A DNA stretch of 24,995 nt from JBBSEZ01 sp038239195 (lineage in GTDB: Bacteria; Planctomycetota; Planctomycetia; Gemmatales; Gemmataceae), in assembly GCA_038239195.1 (NCBI GenBank), contig JBBSEZ010000101.1, forward strand, positions 1 to 24,995, written 5' to 3'. Shown here piece after piece: positions 12,719-22,400 of the stretch. The notes below the pieces were generated by a model. The model worked only from the letters and a program-made list of their open reading frames with translations, was not told the DNA's origin and made no database searches. How positions within the stretch are numbered: position 1 is the stretch's first letter; each line of letters starts with the position of its first letter. A program made the position numbers and the translations under genes.

Positions 12719-15700
12719 ATGCTCGCCCCCTTGCGCCCGGCCGATCCGAAAGGCGCCGACGCCCTCGTCTACCCGGCCCCGAAGGGCGATCTCGGGCGCG
12801 TGCAGGCCAAGCAACTGCTGGCGCGGCTGTACGGCGCCTCGCCGGGCAAGCTCCCGCCGCGCTGGGGCGCCGACTTGAAGGCGTATCGCGCCCGGCACGG
12901 GAAGGCGGCCGGGGCCCTCGCCGGGAGCAAGGGGGCCTACGTCGATCTCCTCGCCGACCTGGCCGCGAAGCGCACCAAGGTCGCCGCACCTGCCGAACTG
13001 CCCGGGCCGACCTTTGGCGGAGACGCCACGCGCGGCCTCGTGGTCCCCGCTCCCCCGCGCTTGCTCGACCGACTGAGCCAACTCTGTCGAGGCGGGCCGA
13101 CCTGGCGGTTGAACCTGGCGACCCGGAAGTTGCTGGACGGCGCGTTGGCCCCACGCCTTCGGCCCGAGACCGAGACGGAGCGGGCGCGCGGTCTGGCCTT
13201 TCATCCCGTCGTCGTGGGCCATCGCGTCCTCGTCGCCGATGCCCGCTACGTGACGGCGCTCGACGTGCGGACGGGCACCGTGGAGGAGTGGTACGACGTG
13301 AAGACGTTCCGGGGCGGAATCAACCCGGAACTGGGCCTCCCGGCGACCAACGACCTTCGCTACACGCTGACCGTGGCGGACGGCTGCGTGCTCGCACGGC
13401 TGGGCACGCAGTTCGTGCGCGACGTTCGGCCGGAGGAGAAGGGCGTCGCGAAGCTCGACACGGAGAGCCTGCTCGTCTGTCTGAGCCTCGCGCCGGGCCC
13501 GGGGGGCAAGCGCGAGCGCTGGGCCGTGAGCGCCATCGAGCCGGGGCGCTCTGCCGTCTTCGAGGGAGCCCCCGTCTCGGCGAACGGGCTGGTCTACGTG
13601 GCGGCCACGCGGTTCGAGGGCGACAAGGTCATCACGGCCATCCACTGCTACCCGCTCCATCCCGAGGACGTCGAGCCGGCGCTGTTGTGGCGGACCGACG
13701 TCTGCGAGACGCGCGAACTGCTGCCGGGGCGCCGCGCCGGGGCGGCCGGTCAGCGCGTGCGCCATCACCTGCTAACCCTGGCCGGCTCGCAGGTGGTGTA
13801 CTGCTCGCACTCGGGGGCCGTCGTCGCCCTCGACGCCCGCACCGGCAAGCGGGCGTGGGGGCTGCGCTACCCGCGCCGCGATGGCCGGGCCCCCGAAGAC
13901 GAGCCGGAGCTCCGCGACCTGGCCCCCTGCCTGTTCGCCGACGGCCGGCTCTACGTGGCGCCCAACGACTCCGACTGGCTGCTCTGTCTGGCGCCCGAGA
14001 CGGGGCGCACGATCTGGGAGCGGCGCGGCCTGGACGCGGTTCACCTCCTGGGAGTAGGGCAAGGCCGGCTGATCTTTACCGCGCGGCGCAACCCCGGCAC
14101 TGGCCGGTCGAACGCCGGCGGGCTGCGCGCCGTTGGGGCGAGCGACGGCAGCGACAGCGAGGGCTGGTCGCTGCCCGACGACGGCGGGGGATTGGCGCCG
14201 ATGGGGCGCGGCTTGCTCGTCGGCGACCTCGTCCTCTGGCCGACGGCGCGCTCCCCCTACGGGGTCTTCGCGGTGCGGCAGCTCGACGGGCGACAATCCG
14301 ACAATCCCGCGCTACTGCACCGCATGCCGGCGGGCAACCTCGTCTTCGCGAATGGCTGTCTGGTGGTGGCGGGGCGGCGCACGCTGTCGGTCTTCGTCCC
14401 TCCGGGGATGCTCCTCGAGGAGGCCGAGAAGGCGGCGCGCGCCGACCCCGATTCGGCGCCCGTCCAACTGGCGCTGGCCCGGGCCGAGGTCGATCGGGCC
14501 CTGCCGGAACGAGCGCGCGCGAGTTACGACAAGGCGCTGCGCCTGACGGCCTCGCCGGTCGGCCATTTGGCGAAGGTAGCCCGGCAGGAGGCCCTTCTGG
14601 GACGACAGGCGCTGCTGCTGGAGCAGGCGCGGCGCGCGACGCGCCCGAAGGACGCGGAGGAGGCGCTGCGGCTGGCCGGGGACGGCGTGCCGGCGCGGGC
14701 CCGCCTGCTGGCGCTGGTGGAAGCAGGGCGCTTGTTTGAAGAGCAGGGTGAGCCGGCGCGGGCGGCGATGGCCTGGGAGGCCGTTCGCGGTCCGCTCGCG
14801 GAAGAGATGGTCGAGGAAGCGGGCCTGCCGCGCAGGGCAGGGGAGGTGGCAAAGGCGGCCCTGGGGCGCCTGAAGGGGAGGGGGCTGTCCGGTCGTCCCG
14901 AGGGTGGAACAGCCGCCGAGAAAGGGAAGGCAGATTTCGGCGAGCTCGCCGTCCCGCTGCGTCGTCGCTGGGAGGCAACCCTCGGCCCGGGCGAGAAGGC
15001 CCTCGCCGCCGCGGGGGACGTCTGGACCGGACGCGGTCGCGTTTTCTCGGCGCGAGGCAAGGAAGGCGAGGTTCGCTGGACAGCGCGCCTTGCCTTCGTC
15101 CCCGAATGGGCCGCCCCCCATGCCGACCTGATCGTGACCGCCGGGGCAGGGGGGATCGCCGGGCTGCGCCAGCGGGACGGCCTGCTCCTGTGGAGCTTCC
15201 GGGCCCCCTCGTTGGCGCGCTATCCCGCGACGCCAGCGCCCCTGCGCGTGGCCCTGGGCCCGCTGCCCGCCGAACCGCTGGCGAACTTTGCTCTCGTCGG
15301 AGGCCGATGCTTCTGCGTGCAGGGGGAACGGCGCTTGCTGGCCCTGGGCGCCACCACGGGAGAGGTGCTGTGGCAGCGCTGGGCGCCGGGGACGGCCTTT
15401 CGCATGCCCTTCCCGCGCGGGCGCTTCGCCTCGCCGCTCTTCGCCAACGACGCAGCCCTGATCGTGCAGGCCTCGGGGCGACTGTGGGCCCTCGACGCCG
15501 GCACGGGGCACTTCCTTCGCGACGCGCCCACCTCGTTGCGCCCTTGGCCGCGCCCCCCGCTGGCCCTCGGCGAGCGGGCGGTGTGCATTGTGCCCGACGA
15601 ACATCAGATACACTGCGTGGACGCGAAGACAGGGAAGTCCCTGTGGACGTACGCATTACGAGGCGCCACGACGCGCAGCGGTGAGCCGCCGCTCGTTGTC

Positions 15701-16333
15701 GGCAGGGGAGACGCGCTGCTCGTTGTCGAGCCGGCCAACGTCGGCTACTGGCTTCAGCGCCTCGATCGAGACGGCAAGCCGCAGTGGGCCCGGCCGCGCT
15801 TGCTGGCGCTCGATCGGCTCCGCGAGGCGGAATGGGCGGTCGATGGCAGCGCGATCTACCACGTTCAAGGCGCGAAGGTCGTCGCGCGGGCCCTGATCGA
15901 TGGCAAGGTGCTCTGGGAGCGGTTGCAAAAAGGAGGGCCGTGGCGGTTGAGCAGAGTGGGCGACTATCTGCTCGCCTGGCCGGAGCGGACGGCGGCGCTG
16001 CGATTTCAGTTTCGCTCGGGCCTCGGTTCGTTACAATGGACGGCAGGGCCTGTCGCTCGCGGCAGGGCCATCCCGGTCCTGTGTCTCGACGCGAAGACGG
16101 GCCACCTGGTGCAGCGGCTCAATTTCTTGCCCAGCCCGGCGAACGGGAAGGGAGAAGCGCGGCGAGACCAGCGGGGCGCGTGGGCGTGGCTGGGGCCGGA
16201 GGCGGAAGGCTGGCCGGGCCCGTTTGTGCGGTTGACGTCGGGGGGAATGGTGGTCGCAGTGGGAGGCCGGGCGTGGCTGCTCGGCGGCGAATTGGGCGAA
16301 GGGGCCCTCGGGCCAAGCCCTCCCCGGAGATGA
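12719..16333 (+). CDS. PQQ-binding-like beta-propeller repeat protein, main part after the amber codon
   Basis: This 1204-residue open frame continues the gene begun at 12224, with no signal peptide of its own. Propeller blades are recognised by the pattern hydrophobic strand, ALD or CLD, TG-x-x-x-W. Examples lie at about residues 170-186 (ALDVRTG), 359-380 (ALDARTGKRAW), 411-433 (APETGRTIW), 861-884 (LGATTGEVLW), 912-929 (ALDAGTG), 955-976 (CVDAKTGKSLW) and 1046-1066 (DGKVLW). A helical, tetratricopeptide-like region at about 560-720 separates two propellers. PQQ-type blades often form scaffolds (as in BamB) rather than enzymes, and no dehydrogenase cofactor site is apparent. If translation begins only at 12719 the product would stay in the cytoplasm, which is unexpected for this family. 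It precedes the moxR gene by 29 bases. Confidence 0.82.
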   Translation: MLAPLRPADPKGADALVYPAPKGDLGRVQAKQLLARLYGASPGKLPPRWGADLKAYRARHGKAAGALAGSKGAYVDLLADLAAKRTKVAAPAELPGPTFGGDATRGLVVPAPPRLLDRLSQLCRGGPTWRLNLATRKLLDGALAPRLRPETETERARGLAFHPVVVGHRVLVADARYVTALDVRTGTVEEWYDVKTFRGGINPELGLPATNDLRYTLTVADGCVLARLGTQFVRDVRPEEKGVAKLDTESLLVCLSLAPGPGGKRERWAVSAIEPGRSAVFEGAPVSANGLVYVAATRFEGDKVITAIHCYPLHPEDVEPALLWRTDVCETRELLPGRRAGAAGQRVRHHLLTLAGSQVVYCSHSGAVVALDARTGKRAWGLRYPRRDGRAPEDEPELRDLAPCLFADGRLYVAPNDSDWLLCLAPETGRTIWERRGLDAVHLLGVGQGRLIFTARRNPGTGRSNAGGLRAVGASDGSDSEGWSLPDDGGGLAPMGRGLLVGDLVLWPTARSPYGVFAVRQLDGRQSDNPALLHRMPAGNLVFANGCLVVAGRRTLSVFVPPGMLLEEAEKAARADPDSAPVQLALARAEVDRALPERARASYDKALRLTASPVGHLAKVARQEALLGRQALLLEQARRATRPKDAEEALRLAGDGVPARARLLALVEAGRLFEEQGEPARAAMAWEAVRGPLAEEMVEEAGLPRRAGEVAKAALGRLKGRGLSGRPEGGTAAEKGKADFGELAVPLRRRWEATLGPGEKALAAAGDVWTGRGRVFSARGKEGEVRWTARLAFVPEWAAPHADLIVTAGAGGIAGLRQRDGLLLWSFRAPSLARYPATPAPLRVALGPLPAEPLANFALVGGRCFCVQGERRLLALGATTGEVLWQRWAPGTAFRMPFPRGRFASPLFANDAALIVQASGRLWALDAGTGHFLRDAPTSLRPWPRPPLALGERAVCIVPDEHQIHCVDAKTGKSLWTYALRGATTRSGEPPLVVGRGDALLVVEPANVGYWLQRLDRDGKPQWARPRLLALDRLREAEWAVDGSAIYHVQGAKVVARALIDGKVLWERLQKGGPWRLSRVGDYLLAWPERTAALRFQFRSGLGSLQWTAGPVARGRAIPVLCLDAKTGHLVQRLNFLPSPANGKGEARRDQRGAWAWLGPEAEGWPGPFVRLTSGGMVVAVGGRAWLLGGELGEGALGPSPPRR

Positions 16334-16362
16334 ATCGAACCACGTGAGAAGGCTTCCCAGAC

Positions 16363-17676
16363 ATGCCAAACGTGCGATGCAGGAACTGCGGTTTGAGCGT
16401 TCAGGTCCCTGCCGGCGGGCGCCGCCTGTGCGGCTGTGGTGCCTGGCTGTCGGGCGACGATCCGGTCCCGGTGGTCGAGCCGGTCCGCGACGCCACTCCG
16501 GCCTCTGCGCCCCCCGCGCACGCGCCGACTGTCGGGGTTGGGGGCGGGCACGGCTCCGGCGCCTGGCCGCGCATCGAGGGCGACCTCTCCGCCATCGAGC
16601 GGCTCAACGATGGCTACCGGCGCATCCGCAAGGAGATGGGCAAGGTCATCATCGGCCAGGATCGCGTCCTCGAAGAGTTGCTCATCTCGATCTTCGCGCG
16701 CGGGCACTGTCTGCTCATCGGCGTGCCCGGCCTCGCCAAGACCTTGATGATCCGCACCCTCGCCGACTCGCTCAGCCTCTCCTTCAGTCGCGTGCAGTTC
16801 ACGCCCGACCTCATGCCGTCCGACATCACCGGGACCGAGGTGCTCCAGGAGGACAAGACGACCGGGCAACGCCTGTTCAAGTTCCTGCACGGCCCGCTGT
16901 TCGCCAACGTCGTCCTCGCCGACGAGATCAACCGGACGCCGCCCAAGACGCAGGCCGCCCTCCTCGAGGCCATGCAGGAGCGCCAGGTCACCGTCGGCGG
17001 GGCGCGCCACAAGCTGCCGGACCCGTTCTTCGTCCTCGCCACGCAAAACCCGATCGAGCAGGAAGGGACCTATCCGCTGCCCGAGGCGCAGCAGGATCGC
17101 TTCATGTTCAACATCCTCGTGGACTATCCCGAGGAGGAAGAGGAGTTCCGCATCGTGGAGATGACCACCTCCACGCACCAGCCGAAGATCGATCGGATGC
17201 TGTCGGCGACCGACATCCTCGAAATGCAAGACATCGTCCGCAAGGTCCCCGTGGCGCCCTACGTCATCCGCTACGCGATGAAGTTCACCCGTTTGACGCG
17301 CAAAGGCAGCCGGGTGGCGCCAGCCCCTGGAGCGACCGCCGCGTTGGGAGGGGCGAAGGAAGCGAGGTCGGGCGGGGGGGGCCCTGGCCGGGCGCGCGAG
17401 CCCGAGGTGCCGGACTTCGTGCGCGATTACGTGACGTGGGGCGCCGGGCCGCGCGCCACGCAGTTCCTCATCCTCGCCGCCAAGGCGCGGGCCGTGTTGC
17501 ACGGGCGGTACTACGTCTCCTGCGAGGACGTGCGGGCCGTCGCCCCGCCAGTGTTGCGGCACCGCATTATTCTGAACTTCAACGCGGAGGCGGAGGGCAT
17601 TCGCCCCGACGACGTCGTGCGGCGGTTGATCGACGTCATCCCGCGCGACCCGAGCGAGAAGGCCGAGGGGACGTAA
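16363..17676 (+). CDS. MoxR-family AAA+ ATPase with N-terminal zinc-ribbon-like segment
   Basis: This 437-residue protein is a MoxR-type AAA+ ATPase, a chaperone-like enzyme that works with vWA proteins. The Walker A motif is GVPGLAKT (120-127), Walker B is VVLADE (183-188), sensor 1 is ATQNP (226-230), and the arginine finger region is PEAQQDRF (240-247). Two features are unusual. Residues 1-30 hold four cysteines (6, 9, 23 and 25) arranged like a small zinc ribbon, followed by a proline-rich linker to about residue 68. A glycine- and alanine-rich insertion of about 25 residues lies at 318-345 in the C-terminal lid region. The start at 16363 is supported by the paired cysteines, with only a weak ribosome site. 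It heads the moxR / DUF58 / vWA cluster. Confidence 0.93.
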   Translation: MPNVRCRNCGLSVQVPAGGRRLCGCGAWLSGDDPVPVVEPVRDATPASAPPAHAPTVGVGGGHGSGAWPRIEGDLSAIERLNDGYRRIRKEMGKVIIGQDRVLEELLISIFARGHCLLIGVPGLAKTLMIRTLADSLSLSFSRVQFTPDLMPSDITGTEVLQEDKTTGQRLFKFLHGPLFANVVLADEINRTPPKTQAALLEAMQERQVTVGGARHKLPDPFFVLATQNPIEQEGTYPLPEAQQDRFMFNILVDYPEEEEEFRIVEMTTSTHQPKIDRMLSATDILEMQDIVRKVPVAPYVIRYAMKFTRLTRKGSRVAPAPGATAALGGAKEARSGGGGPGRAREPEVPDFVRDYVTWGAGPRATQFLILAAKARAVLHGRYYVSCEDVRAVAPPVLRHRIILNFNAEAEGIRPDDVVRRLIDVIPRDPSEKAEGT

Positions 17677-17726
17677 GGTCCGAGGTCGGTGTCGTGCGGA
17701 GCGCACGCCAAAGGGAGGGCCCGCGC

Positions 17727-18149
17727 ATGGGTGAAAACCAGTCGGCGAACGCAGAGATCGAGGAGCTTGCCGCTCTCGCGGAACGGCTTCCCGAAGAGAA
17801 GCGCCGGTCGCTCGCGGCAGAACTTCATCTGTCGGCTAACCCCACGCGCAATCAGGGGCTCCTCGAGGCCTTGCGTTACGCGCTGCGAACTGCTCGCGCC
17901 GCGAACGGCACAGCTTCGGACGTCCTCGAACGCCTCTCAGAGGCAGCTGCCGTGGTCGCGGCCCAGGTCCGCCAGGGCGAGGTGACAGAATTTCGGGCCA
18001 TCGCGGACAAGCTCCGCCTGGAGTACACCCCCGAGCGCCTGCAAGAGATCGAGGAGGAGATCGCGGATAGCAGGGCCCGAGGGCAGTACTACCCTTTCGA
18101 GCAGGTGATTCAGGAGATGGAAGCGATCCAGAAGCAACACAAGCCGTGA
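17727..18149 (+). CDS. Antitoxin-like small protein upstream of a RelE-like protein
   Basis: This 140-residue acidic, alpha-helical protein has no membrane segment. Its C-terminus (GQYYPFEQVIQEMEAIQKQ) has the shape of antitoxin tails that wrap a RelE/ParE-type toxin. The start at 17727 has GGGAGGG seven bases upstream. The next gene begins 20 bases after its stop, or overlaps it by four bases if the GTG at 18146 is used, which is the usual tight coupling of toxin-antitoxin pairs. The antitoxin call is an inference from size, order and the following gene. An N-terminal DNA-binding fold cannot be identified by eye. An alternative is an uncharacterised regulator of the moxR cluster. Confidence 0.5.
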   Translation: MGENQSANAEIEELAALAERLPEEKRRSLAAELHLSANPTRNQGLLEALRYALRTARAANGTASDVLERLSEAAAVVAAQVRQGEVTEFRAIADKLRLEYTPERLQEIEEEIADSRARGQYYPFEQVIQEMEAIQKQHKP

Positions 18150-18169
18150 CGCGTGCGCGCGGGGGGGGC

Positions 18170-18463
18170 ATGGAATACGCCATCGTCATCAGCGCGGCCG
18201 TGCGCGAGCGGTTCCTTGCCTTTCAGCAGCAGGCTGCGGAGGCAAGCGTCGGCGACCGCCTCCTGGCAGCAATACACTCTTCGACGGCGCGACTGCGAAC
18301 CAACCCCCAAGACTTCGGAGAAATGCTGTATCATCTTCCCGGAACGAACTGGCCCGTGCATCTGGCGGTCGTCGCTCCCTTGGCAGTCGTCTTCACCATC
18401 CATGAAGCGGGGCGGCAGGTGTGGGTCGTGAACGCCCACACACTCTTCGACCTGGGCCCCTGA
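18170..18463 (+). CDS. RelE/ParE-superfamily-like toxin candidate
   Basis: This 97-residue protein begins with a short strand (MEYAIVIS), then two helices, then an LRTNPQDFGE turn and three strands ending AVVAPLAVVFTIHEAGRQVWVVNAH. That order and length match the RelE/ParE fold. ATG at 18170 is chosen because the family usually starts directly with the first strand; the GTG at 18146 overlapping the upstream stop (GTGA) is possible. Base composition is less GC-rich than in the neighbouring genes (for example 18270-18350). No catalytic residue set can be assigned with confidence. It sits with the 140-residue gene between moxR and the DUF58 gene. Confidence 0.55.
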   Translation: MEYAIVISAAVRERFLAFQQQAAEASVGDRLLAAIHSSTARLRTNPQDFGEMLYHLPGTNWPVHLAVVAPLAVVFTIHEAGRQVWVVNAHTLFDLGP

Positions 18464-18514
18464 TCTCGCTTATCGGTTGCTCGGCCCCATTGTGGTCCCG
18501 TGGTGCTCCCTCCG

Positions 18515-19435
18515 ATGGACGACCCTCAGAAATACCTCGACCCTCTCGCCCTGGCGAAAGTCCGCAGCCTCGAACTGCAGGCCCGCCTCATCGTCGAGGG
18601 CTACCTGTCGGGCATGCACAAGAGCCCCTATCACGGGTTCTCCGTCGAGTTCGCCCAGCACCGCGAGTACGTGGCCGGCGACGACCTGAAGCACCTCGAC
18701 TGGAAGGTCTACAGCCGCACCGGCCGCTTCTATCTCAAGCAGTACGAGGAAGAAACCAACCTCGCCCTCTGGCTACTCGTCGATGCCAGCGAGTCGATGC
18801 GCTACGGCTCCGGCCCCCTCGGCAGCGACGGCCAGCCCGAACTGAGCAAGTACGACTATGCCTGCATGGCCGCGACGTCCCTGGCCTACCTGACGCTGCA
18901 CCAACAGGACAGCGTGGGGCTGGTCACCTACGACCACGCCGTGCGCTACTTTCTGCGCCCCGCCAGCCAGCCGTCGCACCTCAAGCAGATCGTCAAGCTC
19001 CTCAACCGAGGCGCGGGCACCGAGCGCACCGCCCTGGCGCCGATCTTTCACGACCTCGCCGAGCGCATCCCGCGGCGTGGGATCATCGTGCTGCTCTCCG
19101 ATTGCTTCGACGACCTGAACGACATTCTGGCGGGGCTCAAGCACCTGCGGCACAAGCGGCACGAGGTGATCGTGTTGCACGTGATGGACAGGGCGGAACT
19201 GGAGTTCCCGTTCCAGGAGGCGACGCTGTTCCGCGGGCTGGAGCAGATGCCGGAGTTGCTGACCGACCCGCGCTCGCTGCGCGAAGGGTATCTCGAACAG
19301 GTCAACACGTTCCTCGCCGACTTCCAGCGAGGCTGCCTGAGCCAGAACGTCGATTACGTGCGCCTGCGGACCGATGCGAACCTGGGCGTCGTGCTGGCGA
19401 GCTATCTGGCGAGCCGGCTGGCGCGGTCGCGATGA
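18515..19435 (+). CDS. DUF58 domain protein of the MoxR/vWA system
   Basis: This 306-residue soluble protein carries the DUF58 signature at about residues 50-82 (REYVAGDDLKHLDWKVYSRTG, followed by RFYLKQYEEETN). A vWA-like part follows, with LLVDASESM at 87-95 (the DxSxS metal-site pattern) and a later IIVLLSDCFDD strand. DUF58 proteins are partners of MoxR ATPases and membrane vWA proteins. The start at 18515 (MDDPQKYLDP) is preferred to a GTG at 18500 because family members begin with this segment; no clear Shine-Dalgarno site is seen for either. It ends 25 bases before the large vWA gene, so the two are probably one operon with moxR. Confidence 0.92.
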   Translation: MDDPQKYLDPLALAKVRSLELQARLIVEGYLSGMHKSPYHGFSVEFAQHREYVAGDDLKHLDWKVYSRTGRFYLKQYEEETNLALWLLVDASESMRYGSGPLGSDGQPELSKYDYACMAATSLAYLTLHQQDSVGLVTYDHAVRYFLRPASQPSHLKQIVKLLNRGAGTERTALAPIFHDLAERIPRRGIIVLLSDCFDDLNDILAGLKHLRHKRHEVIVLHVMDRAELEFPFQEATLFRGLEQMPELLTDPRSLREGYLEQVNTFLADFQRGCLSQNVDYVRLRTDANLGVVLASYLASRLARSR

Positions 19436-19460
19436 TCCTTCTCGATGATTTCTCCGGGAG

Positions 19461-22400
19461 ATGGCCCCCGTGCTACTCGCGCTCTTCGCCATAGTCTTCG
19501 AGACGCCGCTCGCCGCCGCCGCCATCGCCGGCGGGGCGGTCTCGGTCCCCATCATCATCCATCTGCTCAACCGCCGCCGCTTCAAGGTCGTCGTCTGGGC
19601 GGCGATGCGCTTCTTGCTGGCCGCCCAGCGCAAGAACTCGCGGCGGATGCGCATCGAGCAGCTCCTGCTGCTCGTGGTCCGCTGCCTCGTCCTGCTGCTC
19701 CTCGTCCTCGCCATGCTCGCCGTCACCCCCTGGGCCGAGGCGGTCTGGCGCTGGGCCAACCCCTCCGGCGGAAAGGCCCTGGCGACCGGCGGACAGCGCA
19801 CGCACAAGATCATCGTGGTCGATGGCTCGTTCAGCATGGGGCTCAAGACGAACAACCAGACGGCCTTCGAGCGCGCTCGCGCCATGGCCGAGAAGCTCGT
19901 TCTCGAAGGGGCCGGCGGCGATGGCTTCAGCGTGGTGCTCATGGCCGCCCCACCGCGGCGCATCGTCGCGGAGCCCTCGGAGAACGCCGACAAGGTGGCC
20001 GGGGAGGTGCGCCGACTGCGCCTGACGCACGGCAACAGCGACCTCGAAGCGACCTTCTCGACGGTCGCGAGCATGTTGGCCGCGACGCCGGGCAAGTTTC
20101 CTGCTCGCGAGGTCTACTTCATCACCGACATGCAGAAGGCGTCGTGGACGTCGCGCCGGGAGGAAGAACTCAAGGAGGCCCTCGACGTCTTCAAGAAAGA
20201 GAAGGCCCGCGCCATCTTCATCGACGTCGGGCAGGAGGGCGCGCAGAACTTCGCCGTCGTCGATCTCAAACTGTCCGAGCCCGTCGCCACCAGCGGGCGC
20301 CCCGTCGCCTTCCTCGTGACGATTCGCAACTTCGCCAGGCCGCGCAAGGAGGACAAGGAGAAGCCCCCCTCGGTCAACGTGCGCCTCTTCGCCGGCCGGG
20401 CGCGAGCCAAGGACGCAGACCCCAAACTCGACCTCGGGAAGCTAACCCAGATCGGCGAGAAGACGATCAAGGTCGAGCCCGGTGCGCAGACGGTCTCGTT
20501 CGCGCATCGCTTTCCCGCGACGGGCGACTACGTGGTGCAGGCGCGCATCAACCAGGGCGCCCCCGATGCCCAGGAGCTCGACGACGTGCGCAGCGCCATC
20601 GTGTCCGTCAAGGACAAGGTGCCGGTGATGCTGGTCAACGGCAAGCCGGCCCCTCTCGCCTTCGACCGTGCCACCGAGTGGTTGCGGATGGCGCTGTTCC
20701 CTTATGAAGAGGGAGAGCAGGTCCCCGCCAGCGTCACGCCGAGGCCGCGGGTGGTGTCGCCCGCCCAGTTCGCGGTCGAGAACTTCGCCAACCTGGCGGA
20801 CTACGATTGCGTCTTCCTGTGCGACGTGCCTCGCTTCACGTCCGTCGAGGCGGGGCGGCTGGAGGCGCACGTGCGTCGCGGCGGGAGCGTCGTCTTCTGC
20901 ATGGGCGACAACGTCGATTTCGGCGCCTACAACGAGCTCTTCTTCAAGCGCGGGGCGGAGCTGATGCCGGCCCGGCTCGTCGGCAAGCAGCCCGCCTCGG
21001 CCAGCAGCATTTATCGCTTCGCGCTCGGCTCGGAGGGCGACCGCGAGCCCCCGCTCAAGGCGTTCGCGGCCCCCGGGGCGCGCGAGCACTTGCTGTCGCC
21101 GCGGATCGCGCGCTTCGTGACGGTCGAAGCGCCCAGCGCCGCGCGCGGCATCGGAGTCCCGCGCACGATCCTGTCGCTGGTCCGCGAGAGCGTACCCGGC
21201 GTGTCGCCGAAGGCCGAAGATGCGAAGATGGCCCCCGGCGGGCCCGCCATCCTCGAATGGCGCCCACCGCTCACGGCGGTGGAGCGCGCCGTCACGGGCA
21301 ACGAGAAGGGCCGGGCCGTGCCGCGCATGCGCGGGCGCGTCGTCCTCATCACCATGACTGTCAACGCCGACTGGAACAACTGGCCGCCGTCGCGGGCCTA
21401 CCCGCCGCTCATGAACGAACTGCTCGACTTCGCCACCGCCGCCCGGCTGCGCGAACAGGCGTTCGCCGTCGGCGAGCCCATCGAACTGTTCTTGCCCGCC
21501 TCCGCCAGCAAGGCCCACGCGGTCCTCGAGCTGCCGCGCGACCCCCTCGAAAAGCCCGAGGACCGCCGCGACGACCTGACGCGCAAGGTGCCTGCCCAGC
21601 CGCTCGGCGACAGCAATGTGCTGCGCTGGACCGGCACCGACGTCCGGGGCGTCTACAAGCTGACCGTCGGGCAAGACCCGCGCGAACACCTTTTCGCGGT
21701 GAACGTCCCCGCCCACGGCGACGACCCGCAGGACAGCGAGAGCGACCCCGAGCGCACCACGGCCGAGAAGCTCCAGGCCACGTGCAAGGAGATCGACCTT
21801 CAAGTCGTGTCCGACCTGGGGGAGATCAAGCGCAGGGCCCTCGGCGAAGGGGAGACGGCCGAGATCGTACACGTTCCGCAAGGGCCGCCCCTCGCGCGCT
21901 ATTTCCTGCTGGCGGTGCTGGCCCTGGTGCTGTTCGAGGTCGTGCTCGCCTGGCAGTTCGGCCACTACAGCAGCGCGTCCGCCGTCGGGGCCGAGGGCGT
22001 TCGGCCTCTGGTCGGGGCCAAGCGCTGGGCGATGATCGCCGCGCCGATCGTGCTGTTCGGGGCCCTGGCAGTCGTCGGCTTCGTGCTGCTGCACGACGCC
22101 GTCACGGGCGACTTCCTGCGCTTCTTGCCCGAGTGGGCTCGCTCGCTCGTGGAACGGGCAATGGGCGTGCCCCCGCCAGCGCCCGGCGAGGGCTCGCACT
22201 GGCGCCTGGAATATCGGAGCTATTTCTGGGACGCCAAGTCCGACCCCTGGCTGGTCGGGGGGCTCGCCGTCCTGGCCACGGCCCTCGTGGTGGCCATCTA
22301 TGCCAACGAGGGGCAGAAGCAGGGAATTGGCTTCCGCACGCTCCTCGTGACGCTGAGGTTGGGCCTGCTGTTCCTGGTGCTGGGGGTGTTCTTGCCGCAG

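Noticed and set aside
16344..17726. Upstream extension of the antitoxin-like gene across moxR in another frame
   Set aside because: The region is fully explained by MoxR motifs in its own frame. Only the part from 17727 has its own strong ribosome site and different composition.
19432..19434. ATG overlapping the DUF58 stop (ATGA) as a coupled start for the large vWA gene
   Set aside because: This ATG is in a different frame from the vWA protein. The in-frame choices are 19461 and 19470.
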